A stretch of DNA of 64,000 bases, taken from positions 40,266-104,265 of the forward strand of contig NZ_ATDP01000081.1 in assembly GCF_000445105.1 (NCBI RefSeq). Direction: 5' to 3'. Within the stretch, counting starts at the first letter, position 1; every line of letters begins with the position of its first letter. Source of the DNA: Sphingobium lactosutens DS20 (GTDB lineage: Bacteria > Pseudomonadota > Alphaproteobacteria > Sphingomonadales > Sphingomonadaceae). A program made the translations under genes and the position numbers. The notes beneath the pieces are model-generated. The model saw only the letters and a program-made list of their open reading frames with translations. It was not told the DNA's origin and made no database searches. Below, piece after piece: positions 30,284-39,498 of this stretch.

Positions 30284-30284
30284 A

Positions 30285-30416
30285 ATGAACCAGTGGGCCT
30301 TCGTGATCGCCGCCTATGCCGTGACGGCTGGCGCGACGATCGTCATGAGCATCATGAGCTGGCGCGCCATGGCAAGCGCCGAGCGCGCGGCGGACAGGCT
30401 GTCGGACAGGGCATGA
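30285..30416 (+). CDS. ccmD: Heme exporter protein D (small)
   Basis: A 43-residue single-span protein (MNQWAFVIAAYAV, one helix to about residue 24, then a basic/acidic cytoplasmic tail). CcmD stabilises the CcmC-CcmE-heme complex and aids release of holo-CcmE. It starts one nucleotide after the ccmC stop and its own stop overlaps the ccmE ATG (ATGA). Identification rests on size, topology and position between ccmC and ccmE. Confidence 0.85.
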   Translation: MNQWAFVIAAYAVTAGATIVMSIMSWRAMASAERAADRLSDRA

Positions 30417-30859
30417 AGGCGAAGCATCAAAGGCTGGTGCTGGCGCTTGTGGCGCTGGCCGCGATCATCGGCGCGGGGCTTCTCGCGGCGTCGGCGCTCA
30501 AGGATGAAGCCGCCTATTTTTACGCGCCCGCCGACGTGGAGGCCAAGGGCGTGGAGCCGGGCCGCGCGATCCGTTTGGGGGGCATGGTGGTGAAGGGCAG
30601 CCTCAAGCGGGCGGCCGATGGCGTCACCATCCGCTTCGACGTGACCGATGGCAAGGCACGCGTGCCCGCGACATTCAGCGGGATCGCGCCGGACCTGTTC
30701 AAGGAAGGCAGCGGCGTCGTGGCCGAAGGCGCTTTTGACGACAAGGGAACCTTCGTCGCGACCAACCTGCTCGCCAAGCATGACGAACGCTATATGCCGC
30801 GCGAGCTGGAGGGGATGCAGTATAACGAAACGACGCATGAGATGAAGGTGACGCCGTGA
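30413..30859 (+). CDS. ccmE: Cytochrome c maturation heme chaperone
   Basis: Periplasmic heme chaperone anchored by an N-terminal helix (about residues 8-28). The 148-residue chain has the OB-fold core and the covalent heme-binding His123 in LLAKHDERYMP, followed by Tyr127. The longer frame beginning at 30293 overlaps ccmD in another frame and is rejected. It overlaps ccmD by 4 nt upstream and ccmF by 4 nt downstream. Confidence 0.95.
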   Translation: MKAKHQRLVLALVALAAIIGAGLLAASALKDEAAYFYAPADVEAKGVEPGRAIRLGGMVVKGSLKRAADGVTIRFDVTDGKARVPATFSGIAPDLFKEGSGVVAEGAFDDKGTFVATNLLAKHDERYMPRELEGMQYNETTHEMKVTP

Positions 30860-32784
30860 TTGCCGAAGCCGGTCTTGCCGCCCTCTGGCTTGCCGCCTCG
30901 CTCGCGCTGCTTCAGCTGTTCCTCGCCATCGCCGGGTTGAAGGGGGGCAAGGCGGAATTGCTGGCCGCGATGCGTCCGGTCGCGGTGGGGCAGGGGATGC
31001 TTACGGCGATCGCCTTCTCGCTGCTCATCACCCTGTTTCTGCGATCGGATATGTCGGTTTTGCTGGTGGCGATGAACAGCCATTCGGCCAAGCCCTGGCT
31101 ATATAAATTCGCCGGGACCTGGGGCAATCATGAAGGGTCGATGCTGCTATGGGTCACGGTGATGGGCGTGGCGGGCGGTGCGGTGGCCCTGTTCGAACGG
31201 GCCTTGCGGCGCGACACGCACATGGCGACATTGGGCGCGCAGGCGGCGATGTCGCTGGGCTTCTATGCCTTTCTCCTTTTCTCCTCCAATCCCTTTGCCC
31301 GGATCGACCCGCCGCCACCCGACGGGCAGGGCCTCAATCCCTTGTTGCAGGACCCCGGCCTCGCCTTTCACCCGCCGACGCTTTATCTTGGCTATGTCGG
31401 CCTGTCCGTCGCCTTCTCCTTCGCGGTGGGCGCGCTGCTGACCCGCACGGTCGACGCTGCTTTTGCGCGGGCGATGCGCCCCTGGGTGCTGGGCGCGTGG
31501 ATATTGCTGACGCTCGGCATCACGGCAGGCAGCTACTGGGCCTATTATGAGCTTGGCTGGGGCGGATGGTGGTTCTGGGACCCGGTGGAAAACGCCTCCT
31601 TGATGCCATGGCTGGCGGCGACGGCGCTGCTGCATAGCGTCACCGTGCTGGCGACCCGCGATGGCTTGCGCGCCTGGACCATCATGTTGGCCGTGATCGC
31701 CTTCTCCATGTCGATGGTCGGCACCTTCCTGGTGCGATCGGGCATTTTGACGAGCGTTCACGCCTTCGCGGTCGATCCCGAACGCGGCAGCTTCATCCTC
31801 GCGCTGCTTGCCATCTATATCGGCGGAGCGCTGGCGCTGTTCGGCTGGCGGATCGGGTCGGTGCGGGAAGGCGCGCCGTTCGAGCTGGTCAGCCGCGAAA
31901 CGCTGCTGGTGGTGAACAATCTGCTGCTGTCGGTGATCCTGGGGATCGTCCTCATCGGCACGCTCTACCCGCTGATGACCGAAGCCTTCGGTCACAAGGT
32001 ATCGGTGGGCGCGCCCTATTTTGACCGGATTGCCGGCCCCATTGCGCTGATATTGATGCTGGCGATGGCCGCGGGGCCGCTGACGCGATGGCGGCGCGAT
32101 CGCGTGCCTGCGGTGGCCAGGCGCCTGGCGATACCGGCGGCGGCGGGCGCGCTTGCGGCAGCTATCCTGGCCACTCTGGCCTGGGGACGGATGGGCCTGC
32201 TGCCCTTTTTCGGGCTGACCGTCGCAATCGGCGTCGGCATCGCCAGCCTGGCCCCGCTCTGGAAGCGCAAGCTGCTGCGCACGCCATTATTCACCTGGGG
32301 GATGGTGATCGCGCATCTGGGCTGCGCAGTCAGTCTGGCGGGCATGGCGTGCGATGCGGCCTTCACAGTGGAAAAGCTGGTAGCAGCGCGACCGGGCGAC
32401 ACGATCCGAACGGCTGGTTGGGCCTTGCGCTTCGTGCAGATCATGCCGCTGGCCGGTGATAACTGGACGGCATTACAGGCGGACCTGGCCGTCGATCGTG
32501 GCGGCAGCGCAGTGATGATGCGCCCGCAGTCGCGCTTTTTCACGTCCCCGCCCACGACCACCAGCGAAGCGGCCTTGCTGCCGCGCTGGAACGGGCAGCT
32601 CTATGTGGTGCTGGGCGAAGAGGTCGAAGGCGGCCGCTGGCAGCTGCGCATCTGGTGGAAGCCGTTTGTGACGCTCATCTGGCTTGGCGGCATATTGATC
32701 GCCTTTGGCGGCGCGCTTGCGCTGATCGGGCGGGAACGGCGCGGATGGCTGGCGAAATGGCGCGCGCGGAGGGTTGTGGCATGA
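30856..32784 (+). CDS. ccmF: Cytochrome c heme lyase subunit CcmF
   Basis: Large polytopic membrane protein that, with CcmH/CcmI, attaches heme to apocytochrome c. The 642 residues include the WD/Trp-rich motif GGWWFWDPVENASLMPWL, many membrane helices and a periplasmic loop before the last helix. The start is a GTG inside the ccmE stop (GTGA overlap), an arrangement that leaves little doubt about coupling. Length and motif match the family well. Confidence 0.95.
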   Translation: MIAEAGLAALWLAASLALLQLFLAIAGLKGGKAELLAAMRPVAVGQGMLTAIAFSLLITLFLRSDMSVLLVAMNSHSAKPWLYKFAGTWGNHEGSMLLWVTVMGVAGGAVALFERALRRDTHMATLGAQAAMSLGFYAFLLFSSNPFARIDPPPPDGQGLNPLLQDPGLAFHPPTLYLGYVGLSVAFSFAVGALLTRTVDAAFARAMRPWVLGAWILLTLGITAGSYWAYYELGWGGWWFWDPVENASLMPWLAATALLHSVTVLATRDGLRAWTIMLAVIAFSMSMVGTFLVRSGILTSVHAFAVDPERGSFILALLAIYIGGALALFGWRIGSVREGAPFELVSRETLLVVNNLLLSVILGIVLIGTLYPLMTEAFGHKVSVGAPYFDRIAGPIALILMLAMAAGPLTRWRRDRVPAVARRLAIPAAAGALAAAILATLAWGRMGLLPFFGLTVAIGVGIASLAPLWKRKLLRTPLFTWGMVIAHLGCAVSLAGMACDAAFTVEKLVAARPGDTIRTAGWALRFVQIMPLAGDNWTALQADLAVDRGGSAVMMRPQSRFFTSPPTTTSEAALLPRWNGQLYVVLGEEVEGGRWQLRIWWKPFVTLIWLGGILIAFGGALALIGRERRGWLAKWRARRVVA

Positions 32785-33308
32785 GGCGCATCCTCATCTG
32801 GCTGCCGCTGCTGCTTTTTGCCGCGTTCATCGGCTTGTTCGCAAGCGGCCTGTTCCAGCCGGACGATCGCATCATCCAGTCCCGGCTGGTCGGTCAGCCG
32901 CTGCCGGACTTCGACCTGCCGGCCGCCGCGAGCGACCGGCCCGGCCTTGGCAGCCGTGACATGGCGCGCGGCAAACCCCGTCTTCTCAATATCTTCGCCA
33001 GCTGGTGCGTGCCTTGCGCCGTGGAAGCGCCGCAGCTCATGGCGCTGAAGCGGGCCGGCGTCGCGATCGACGCCATCGCCATTCGCGATGCGCGCAGCGA
33101 TGTCGATGCGTTCCTGGCGCGCAACGGCAACCCCTATCAGCGGATCGGGCTGGACGCGCGCAGCGCTGTCCAGATCGCGCTCGGCTCCTCCGGCGTGCCC
33201 GAAACCTTCGTCATCGATGGACGGGGACGCATCGCCTATCAGCATATCGGCGATATCCGCGCGGACGATGTGCCGGCGATCCTGGCCCGGCTGGAGGATG
33301 CGCGATGA
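32781..33308 (+). CDS. ccmG: Thiol:disulfide interchange protein CcmG/DsbE
   Basis: Membrane-tethered periplasmic thioredoxin that keeps the CXXCH cysteines of apocytochrome c reduced. The 175-residue protein starts MRRILIWLPLLLF (membrane anchor to about residue 25); the active site is Cys76-Val-Pro-Cys79 in ASWCVPC, with the cis-Pro loop in GVPETFVID. The ATG overlaps the ccmF stop. A frame open further upstream (32655) is not needed. Confidence 0.95.
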   Translation: MRRILIWLPLLLFAAFIGLFASGLFQPDDRIIQSRLVGQPLPDFDLPAAASDRPGLGSRDMARGKPRLLNIFASWCVPCAVEAPQLMALKRAGVAIDAIAIRDARSDVDAFLARNGNPYQRIGLDARSAVQIALGSSGVPETFVIDGRGRIAYQHIGDIRADDVPAILARLEDAR

Positions 33309-33712
33309 AAATGCTGATCGCCATGTCGCTGGCCCTGGCCGCCGCGCCTGCACTGGCGCAGACCGCGCTCCCGCCCGCGCCCTGGGCGGACCGGCAGATA
33401 CCCGACGCCGACCAAGAACGCGCGGCCAAGGCGCTGATGGAAACCATCCGCTGCCTGACCTGCCAGAGCCAGTCGATCGCCGATTCCAACGCCAGCATGG
33501 CCGCCGACATGCGATCGCAGATTCGCGAACGCATCATGGCGGGAGAAAAACCTGAAGCGATCCGCGCCTGGCTGGTGTCCCGTTATGGCGATTGGGTGAG
33601 CTACGCCCCGACCGCCGATCCCATATTGTGGCCGCTATGGGCCGCGCCGCTCATCCTGCTGGCCTTGGGCCTGTTTCTCGTGCGCGGGCGGATAGGGAGG
33701 AAGAAGCCATGA
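33305..33712 (+). CDS. ccmH: Cytochrome c maturation protein CcmH
   Basis: Thiol-redox partner for apocytochrome c. It has 135 residues: a signal peptide ending near ALAQ at residue 19, the redox motif Cys50-Leu-Thr-Cys53 (RCLTCQ) followed by SIADSNAS, a three-helix bundle and a C-terminal membrane helix. Single-domain CcmH like this is paired with a separate CcmI, found next. The start overlaps the ccmG stop (ATGA). Confidence 0.95.
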   Translation: MKMLIAMSLALAAAPALAQTALPPAPWADRQIPDADQERAAKALMETIRCLTCQSQSIADSNASMAADMRSQIRERIMAGEKPEAIRAWLVSRYGDWVSYAPTADPILWPLWAAPLILLALGLFLVRGRIGRKKP

Positions 33713-34353
33713 CCGGCTGGCTCATCGCTTTTGCCCTGGCGGCATTGGTGCTCGCTGGCCTTGTGCTGCTGGGCCGCATTCCGCGATCGGCATGGGAAAT
33801 CAGCGCCGCGGCCTTGCTGTTCGGTCTTGCCGGCTATGCCTGGCAGGGCAACCCCGGACTGGCAGGGGCGCCGCGCCAGCACGCGCAGGCTGATGCGCAG
33901 CCGTTCGATGAGGCACTCGCGGAAAAGCGGCGCGGTCTTGCCGAACGCTTTGGGCCAGCGGCGCAATGGATGATGCTGTCCGATGGCCTGGCGCGGCAGG
34001 GCAAGACGAAGGCGGCGGCCAATGTGCTCCTGTCGGCGCTGCGGGATCAGCCCGATGATGCGAACCTGTGGCTGGGGCTGGGCAACGCCCTGGTCGCGCA
34101 TGGCGACGGCATGCTGTCGCCCGGCGCGCAATTTGCCTATCGCAAGGCGCTGGCCATCGACCCTGACGCGCCTGCGCCACGCTATTTCTACGGCTTGGCG
34201 CTCGCCCGCGCAGGTCAGTTGCAGGCGGCGCGCGACCTGTGGGCGCCCCTGGTCGCGCGCGCACCCGCCGACAGCGAAGTGCGCAAGGAACTTGAGAGCA
34301 GCATCGCGCGTATCGACGCCATGCTGGCGGGTAATCAGTCTGGTCAGCCATGA
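33709..34353 (+). CDS. ccmI: TPR apocytochrome chaperone CcmI/CycH
   Basis: Holds apocytochrome c for the heme lyase. The 214 residues comprise two N-terminal membrane helices (about 4-22 and 28-45) and a periplasmic TPR-type domain with NLWLGLGNALVAHGDG and AQFAYRKALAIDPDAPAPRY repeats. It is shorter than CcmI proteins of about 400 residues because the C-terminal domain is missing, which is common in related alphaproteobacteria. The start overlaps the ccmH stop; it is the last gene of the operon. Confidence 0.88.
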   Translation: MTGWLIAFALAALVLAGLVLLGRIPRSAWEISAAALLFGLAGYAWQGNPGLAGAPRQHAQADAQPFDEALAEKRRGLAERFGPAAQWMMLSDGLARQGKTKAAANVLLSALRDQPDDANLWLGLGNALVAHGDGMLSPGAQFAYRKALAIDPDAPAPRYFYGLALARAGQLQAARDLWAPLVARAPADSEVRKELESSIARIDAMLAGNQSGQP

Positions 34354-34485
34354 TGCGGTGCAGCGTTCGCGTTGCACGGCGACAGGAGCCGTGATAGGGC
34401 GCGGCGGTTTGCGGGGGTAGCGGACTGTTCCGCCCATGCCCCCGAGTGGGTGTCCAGACGAGCATGACCATTCGGCATATCATTC

Positions 34486-36414
34486 ATGGCTGATCTTCTT
34501 CCCAATACCGCTCCTTCGTCGCCTGACGAGGGAGAGGGCGGTCACGGCCATGTGCGACAGAAGGCTACGCTGAAGCTGGTCGTCGGTGCGATCGGCATCG
34601 TGTTCGGCGACATCGGCACCAGCCCGCTCTATGCGTTCCGGGAAACCTTCGCCGGCCATCATCATCTCGATCTCGACCCCGATCACATATTGGGCGTCAT
34701 CAGCCTGATGTTCTGGTCGATGATGCTGGTGGTGACGCTCAAATATGTCAGCATCATCATGCGGGCGGACAATAAGGGCGAAGGCGGCAGCCTGGCGCTG
34801 CTCGCGCTCATCAACGGCCAGACGAAGACCCAGCGCTGGTCGCGCGGCATCGTGCTGCTGGGCGTGTTCGCCACGGCGCTGTTCTACGGCGACTCGATGA
34901 TTACGCCCGCGGTGTCGGTGCTGTCGGCGGTCGAGGGTATTGCAGTCTATAACCCCAATCTGGCCCCCATGATCCTGCCGGTGGCGATCCTGATCCTGCT
35001 CGGCCTGTTCTGGATCCAGGGGCTTGGCACCAACAAGGTGGCGTCCCTGTTCGGGCCGATCATGCTCGCCTATTTCGTGACGATCGCGACATTGGGGCTG
35101 ATTTCGATCTTTCAGACCCCCGGCATCCTGTTCGCGCTCAACCCCTATTGGGCGTTCATGTTCTTCGTCACCGATCCGCTGCCTGCGTTCCTGGCGCTGG
35201 GGTCCGTCGTGCTGGCCGTAACCGGCGCGGAGGCGCTTTACGCCGATATGGGGCATTTTGGCCGCAGCCCGATCCGCGTGTCGTGGCTGGCCTTCGTCCT
35301 GCCGGCGTTGATGCTCAACTATATGGGGCAGGGCGCCCTGCTGTTCCGCGAAGGCGCGCCGGCCCTCGACAGCCCCTTCTACAATCTTGCCCCGCAATGG
35401 GGGCAGTTGCCGCTGGTCATCCTGGCCACCATGGCGGCGATCATCGCGTCGCAGGCGGTCATATCGGGCGCATTTTCCGTGACGCAGCAGGCGATCCAGC
35501 TGGGCTTCATGCCGCGCCTGCGCATTTCGCACACCAGCGCTTCGGCGGCCGGGCAAATCTATATTCCCCTGATCAACTGGGGCCTGATGACGATGGTCAT
35601 CCTGCTGGTGCTGGTGTTCCGCACCTCGTCCAACCTGACCGCGGCCTATGGCATCGCGGTGACGGGCGCGATGTTCATCGACAATCTGCTGCTCACCGTG
35701 CTGCTCTATCGCCTGTGGCATTGGAAATGGTATTATGCCGCGCCATTGCTGGCGGTCTTCTTCCTGGTCGACGGCGCCTATCTGGCGGCGAACCTGACCA
35801 AGGTGCCCGACGGCGGGTGGTTCCCGCTGCTGATCGGCTTCATCGTCTTCACCCTGCTCACCACCTGGTCGCGCGGGCGCAGACTGGTGCAGGACCGGTT
35901 GCGCGAAGCCGCCATGCCGATCCCGGTCTTTGTTGCGTCAGCCGCCAACAGCGCGGTGCGCGTGCCCGGCACGGCCGTGTTCATGACGTCCACGCCCGAC
36001 GGCGTGCCGCATGCGCTGCTGCATAATCTGAAGCATAACAAGGTACTGCATGAGCGGGTCATCCTGCTGACGGTTAAGATCAAGGACGTGCCCGTCGTCG
36101 AGGATGAAGGGCGCGCCAAATTGGAGGATCTGGGCCGGGGCTTCTTCCGCCTCGTGCTTCAATATGGCTTCATGCAGGAGCCCGACGTGCCTGCCGCGCT
36201 CAAGAATGTCACGGGCTGCGGGCAGGCGTTCAAGATGATGGACACCAGCTTCTTCCTGGCGCGGCAGACGCTGCTTCCATCGGCCAAGCCGGGTATGCCG
36301 CTCTGGCGGGAAAAGATTTTCGCCTGGATGCTGCGCAACGCGGAAAGCGCGATGGAGTTTTTCCGCTTGCCCACGAACCGCGTCGTCGAACTGGGCAGCC
36401 AGGTCGAAATCTAG
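34486..36414 (+). CDS. kup: Kup-type potassium transporter
   Basis: Proton-coupled K+ uptake protein, 642 residues. The signature [13 protein letters not shown] lies at about residues 41-53 in the first helix, followed by eleven or so further helices and a roughly 130-residue C-terminal cytoplasmic domain ending [10 protein letters not shown]. Segments such as [12 protein letters not shown] and the [19 protein letters not shown] helix are diagnostic. It is 132 nt downstream of ccmI with its own leader; I see no riboswitch there. Confidence 0.95.
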   Translation: MADLLPNTAPSSPDEGEGGHGHVRQKATLKLVVGAIGIVFGDIGTSPLYAFRETFAGHHHLDLDPDHILGVISLMFWSMMLVVTLKYVSIIMRADNKGEGGSLALLALINGQTKTQRWSRGIVLLGVFATALFYGDSMITPAVSVLSAVEGIAVYNPNLAPMILPVAILILLGLFWIQGLGTNKVASLFGPIMLAYFVTIATLGLISIFQTPGILFALNPYWAFMFFVTDPLPAFLALGSVVLAVTGAEALYADMGHFGRSPIRVSWLAFVLPALMLNYMGQGALLFREGAPALDSPFYNLAPQWGQLPLVILATMAAIIASQAVISGAFSVTQQAIQLGFMPRLRISHTSASAAGQIYIPLINWGLMTMVILLVLVFRTSSNLTAAYGIAVTGAMFIDNLLLTVLLYRLWHWKWYYAAPLLAVFFLVDGAYLAANLTKVPDGGWFPLLIGFIVFTLLTTWSRGRRLVQDRLREAAMPIPVFVASAANSAVRVPGTAVFMTSTPDGVPHALLHNLKHNKVLHERVILLTVKIKDVPVVEDEGRAKLEDLGRGFFRLVLQYGFMQEPDVPAALKNVTGCGQAFKMMDTSFFLARQTLLPSAKPGMPLWREKIFAWMLRNAESAMEFFRLPTNRVVELGSQVEI

Positions 36415-36441
36415 GCCCGCGTTTTACACTAACCGGCCATC

Positions 36442-36471
36442 AAAAAGGGCGCGACCTTCACGGCCGCGCCC
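36442..36471 (-). terminator. Intrinsic terminator of hsp20
   Basis: A 7-bp G/C stem (36465-36471 with 36447-36453) is followed on the minus strand by five T residues (36442-36446). It lies about 25 nt after the hsp20 stop. It does not serve kup, since the plus strand has no T run. Confidence 0.7.
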
Positions 36472-36495
36472 CAATCATCTTCGATGATCCGCCGA

Positions 36496-36960
36496 TCAGG
36501 CGGCGTCGCGATCCTGCGCGTTGATGTCGACCAGTTGACCGCCGTTGATGGCGATCTTCTTGGGCTTCATCGCTTCGGGCACTTCGCGCACCAGTTCGAT
36601 CACCAGCAGGCCGTCGGCCAGATCGGCCTTTTCGACACGTACGAAATCTGCCAGCTCGAACCGGCGTTCGAAGCTGCGATTGGCAATGCCGACATGCAGG
36701 AATTTGGAACGATCCGCTGCGGAGTCATCCTTGCGACCAATCACCTGCAACAGATTCTGCTGCGCGGTGATATCGATCTCGTCGGGGCGGAAACCCGCGA
36801 CGGCCAGGGTCACGCGATACCGATCCTCCGACAGGCGCTCAATATTGAAGGGCGGATAATTGTCGCTCTGCTGCAACCGGGCGTTGTTTTCGATCAGGTC
36901 GAACAGACGATCGAAGCCCACGGTCGAGCGGCGATAGGGGGTCAAGTCAAAAGCACGCAT
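36496..36960 (-). CDS. Hsp20/alpha-crystallin small heat-shock protein (IbpA-like)
   Basis: ATP-independent holdase chaperone for unfolding proteins. The 154-residue chain begins MRAFDLTPYRRSTVGFDRLFDL, the alphaproteobacterial IbpA-type N-terminus; the alpha-crystallin domain runs from about YPPFNIERL to LVIELVREVPE, including GIANRSFERRFEL, and a short tail follows. The IxI-type motif is represented by KKIAING. AGGAG lies 9 nt before this ATG and 3 nt before an ATG two codons upstream (36966). The leader folds like a ROSE thermometer and an RpoH-like promoter precedes it. Confidence 0.93.
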   Translation of the reverse strand: MRAFDLTPYRRSTVGFDRLFDLIENNARLQQSDNYPPFNIERLSEDRYRVTLAVAGFRPDEIDITAQQNLLQVIGRKDDSAADRSKFLHVGIANRSFERRFELADFVRVEKADLADGLLVIELVREVPEAMKPKKIAINGGQLVDINAQDRDAA

Positions 36961-36966
36961 CGTCAT

Positions 36967-37052
36967 AATCTCCTAAAGAGCAAAATGAACCATGCCGAAC
37001 CCGTTAAACTGGCGTTCGGCGATACTGAGCCCGGTCCCATGCGGCGACCGGA
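36967..37052 (-). promoter_or_regulatory. ROSE-like RNA thermometer in the hsp20 leader
   Basis: Read on the minus strand, the leader forms three hairpins in order. The first is CCGGTC / GACCGG (37046-37051 with 37031-37036). The second is GCCGAAC / GTTCGGC (37014-37020 with 36994-37000). The third has TTTTGCTCT (about 36977-36985) facing the Shine-Dalgarno AGGAG. The last has the ROSE features: a TTGCT motif opposite the ribosome site, a bulged G and U-U apposition. Heat melting would expose the AGGAG. The family and mechanism are established in rhizobia; the assignment here is from pattern only. Confidence 0.75.
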
Positions 37053-37059
37053 CGACATG

Positions 37060-37088
37060 AATATGGTTTGACGAATAGGGCTTTCAAG
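37060..37088 (-). promoter_or_regulatory. RpoH-like heat-shock promoter of hsp20
   Basis: On the minus strand CTTGAA (37083-37088) and CATATT (37060-37065) are separated by 17 nt, close to the alphaproteobacterial sigma-32 pattern. Transcription would start near 37053, just ahead of the thermometer hairpins. Confidence 0.65.
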
Positions 37089-37235
37089 AGGGCCGATGGC
37101 GCCCGAAATTTCCTGGTGACGCCCACGCCTCTGTCGAACGATTGTCGCCCGGTACAGACATATCACGTGGCCGAGATCAATATTGGCTGTGCCGCAGCAA
37201 GCAGACGTGAAGACGCAGATGCCTGATCGCTATGT

Positions 37236-37397
37236 GGCCAAAGAAAAAGCACCCGGATCATGCTTTCATGATCCGGGTGCTTAATGGACGATTGCTCGTC
37301 TCCCCCTTGGCCTGCCTCAACCACTTCTTAGCCCCCTAAGCTCGAAGCGGGAAGCAGTATCCCTGAACCACGGCCTTTCACCTGTGCTTCGATTGTC
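37236..37397 (-). ncRNA. Candidate small RNA upstream of lolC (minus strand)
   Basis: No protein frame explains this stretch, but its minus strand is highly structured. From about 37397 it folds GAAGCA...TGCTTC (around 37391 to 37352), then CCGCTT-CGAG-CTTAG with a GGGG loop closed by CTAAG-AAGTGG. It ends in a 16-bp perfect terminator stem (arms about 37268-37283 and 37248-37263) followed by a T-rich tract. A weak promoter (TTGCCC 37427-37432, 17 nt, TAAGCA 37404-37409) lies just upstream. The strong terminator on a strand with no upstream gene is the best argument. I cannot name an RNA family. Confidence 0.5.
37240..37283 (-). terminator. Strong intrinsic terminator, minus strand
   Basis: A 16-bp perfect stem with a 4-nt loop (AAGCACCCGGATCATG and its complement) is followed on the minus strand by a T-rich run (TTTTTCTTT). 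On the plus strand no T run follows, so it acts leftward. No minus-strand gene lies directly upstream of it. Confidence 0.8.
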
Positions 37398-37560
37398 TTG
37401 CTATGCTTACGGACGCAGCGAGTCACGGGCAAAATCGGGATGTTGTGATTTTCGCTGCGACCCTGTTGCGACGATGCAACAATCCGGCAATGCTTGCCGT
37501 GGGTGCCGGCCGGTCCTAGAGCCTGTTCCAAATCTCCATGACAAGGGCCATTCGCGCCAC

Positions 37561-38811
37561 ATGATTCTGTCCCGTTACGAACGCATGATCGCCAAGCGCT
37601 ATTTGCTGCCGGGCAAGGGTGAAGGCTTCATCTTCCTGGTCGCTGGCATCAGCCTGGTCGCCGTGATGCTGGGTGTCGCGGCGCTCATCATCGTCATGAG
37701 CGTGATGAACGGCTTTCGCGCGGAGCTGTTCGACAAGATTGTCGGTTTGAACGGCCATGCGGTGGTGCAGGGCTATGGCGGACGCCTGCCCGACTGGCAG
37801 TCCATCCTCAAGCAGGCAAAGGCGACGCCGGGCGTCACCAGCGCCACGCCCATGATCGAGCAGCCCTTGCTGGCGACGTTCAACGGCCGTGTCGAGGCAA
37901 TTCTGGTGCGCGGCATGACGGTGCCTGACATTCGCGCGAACAAGACGCTGAAGGGCAAGGTGCTTGCCGGCAGCCTGGACAGCCTGACGCCGGGCGCAGG
38001 GAAGGTCGGCATCGGCTCACGGCTTGCCGAAAATCTGGGCGTGCAACTGGGCGACAGTCTGACGATCATCAATCCCGCAGGCCGGTCGACCCCATTTGGA
38101 ACCGTCCCGCGGCAAATATCCTATCAGGTGTCGGCGATCTTCGAAGTCGGCATCTATGATTATGACAAGGCGATGGTTGTCATGCCGGTGGAGGATGCGC
38201 AGACGCTCCTCCTGTTGGGCGACGTCGTTGGCATGATAGAGGTGGAGACGGTCAATCCCGACCGTGTCGGCCAGATTTTGGAGCCGCTGGCCGCCAAGGT
38301 CGCCGGCCGGGCGGTCATCACCGACTGGCGGCAGATGAACGCATCCCTGTTTGAGGCGCTGGCGGTCGAACGGGTGGCGATGTTCGTCGTCCTGTCGATC
38401 ATCGTGCTCGTCGCCGTGTTCAACATCCTGTCCTCGCTCATCATGCTGGTGCGCGCAAAGACCCGCGACATCGCGATCCTGCGCACCATGGGGGCAAGCA
38501 GGGCGGGACTGGTCAAGATATTCATGACGGTCGGGGTCACCATCGGCACGCTTGGCATGGTGGCGGGCATGATCTTGGGCTTCACCTTCCTCTTTTTCCG
38601 GCAGAATGTGGTCAATGCCATCCAGTTCGTGACCGGTCAGAATTTGTGGGACCCCTCGATCCGCTTCCTGACCGAATTGCCGTCTCAGCCCGACCCGGTC
38701 GAAATCGCGGTGATATGCGTCATGGCGCTGCTGTTCAGCTTCCTTGCCACCCTCTATCCGGCCTTCAAGGCTGCCAATACCGATCCGGTCCAGGTGCTGC
38801 GCTATGAATGA
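37561..38811 (+). CDS. lolC: Lipoprotein-releasing ABC transporter permease
   Basis: Inner-membrane permease of the Lol system, which extracts outer-membrane lipoproteins for delivery to LolA. The 416-residue protein starts [23 protein letters not shown], the LolC/E family N-terminus, has one helix, a large periplasmic domain, and three C-terminal helices with the FtsX-like core around [25 protein letters not shown]. The frame is open 59 codons upstream (37384), but that part runs through the structured intergenic region and is not family-like. lolD overlaps its end by 8 nt. Alphaproteobacteria often use a single LolC/E-type subunit; no second permease is seen. Confidence 0.92.
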   Translation: MILSRYERMIAKRYLLPGKGEGFIFLVAGISLVAVMLGVAALIIVMSVMNGFRAELFDKIVGLNGHAVVQGYGGRLPDWQSILKQAKATPGVTSATPMIEQPLLATFNGRVEAILVRGMTVPDIRANKTLKGKVLAGSLDSLTPGAGKVGIGSRLAENLGVQLGDSLTIINPAGRSTPFGTVPRQISYQVSAIFEVGIYDYDKAMVVMPVEDAQTLLLLGDVVGMIEVETVNPDRVGQILEPLAAKVAGRAVITDWRQMNASLFEALAVERVAMFVVLSIIVLVAVFNILSSLIMLVRAKTRDIAILRTMGASRAGLVKIFMTVGVTIGTLGMVAGMILGFTFLFFRQNVVNAIQFVTGQNLWDPSIRFLTELPSQPDPVEIAVICVMALLFSFLATLYPAFKAANTDPVQVLRYE

Positions 38812-39481
38812 TGTTCTGAAAGTCACGGGCCTCGCGCGCAGCTTCACGCAGGGCGGCGTGACGATCGACGTGCTGCGCGGGGTCGACCTGCGCGTGGGCG
38901 AGGGCGAGATCGTCGCGCTGCTCGGTCCATCGGGATCGGGCAAATCGACGCTCTTGCAGGCGGTCGGTCTGCTGGAGGGCGGATTTGAAGGGTCGATCCG
39001 CATCGCTGGCGAGGAAGCGGCGAAACTGGACAATGACGGACGCACCCGGCTGCGCCGCGATGCTTTGGGCTTCGTCTATCAATTCCATCATCTCCTGCCC
39101 GATTTCAACGCGACCGAAAATGTCGTGTTGCCGCAGGTCATTCGTGATGCGGACATGGCGACGGCTCAGTCGCGCGCGGAATCCCTGCTGACGTCGCTGG
39201 GGCTTGGCCACAGGCTGGACCATCGCCCCAGCCAATTGTCGGGTGGGGAGCAGCAGCGTGTCGCCGTGGCCCGCGCACTCGCCAACCGGCCGGCGCTCGT
39301 GCTGGCCGACGAACCGACAGGCAATCTGGACGAGCGGACGGCGGACGTGGTGCTCGCAGAATTTCTGCGGCTGGTCAGGGGCGAAGGCTCCGCCGCGCTG
39401 GTCGCCACGCATAATGAGCGGCTGGCGCAGAAGATGGACCGGGTGGTGCGCCTGCACGAAGGGCGCTTGCAAACGGCCTGA
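38804..39481 (+). CDS. lolD: Lipoprotein-releasing ABC transporter ATPase
   Basis: ATPase subunit that powers LolC. The 225-residue chain has Walker [10 protein letters not shown] at 41-49, a Q-loop in [11 protein letters not shown] (residues 90-100; the HHLLP pattern is typical of LolD), signature [10 protein letters not shown] at 145-154, Walker [14 protein letters not shown] and the switch His in VATHNER. The start [10 protein letters not shown] at 38804 lies inside lolC; a frame open to 38744 is an artefact of that overlap. Confidence 0.95.
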   Translation: MNDVLKVTGLARSFTQGGVTIDVLRGVDLRVGEGEIVALLGPSGSGKSTLLQAVGLLEGGFEGSIRIAGEEAAKLDNDGRTRLRRDALGFVYQFHHLLPDFNATENVVLPQVIRDADMATAQSRAESLLTSLGLGHRLDHRPSQLSGGEQQRVAVARALANRPALVLADEPTGNLDERTADVVLAEFLRLVRGEGSAALVATHNERLAQKMDRVVRLHEGRLQTA

Positions 39482-39498
39482 CGCAGCGGAATCGGGGG

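Noticed and set aside
34354..34485. Possible riboswitch in the kup leader
   Set aside because: I found only short GC-rich stems and none of the conserved elements of the c-di-AMP riboswitch class known upstream of potassium transporters.
37240..37283. The long hairpin as a plus-strand attenuator for lolC
   Set aside because: No T run follows on the plus strand and nearly 280 nt separate it from the lolC start; the minus-strand reading fits better.
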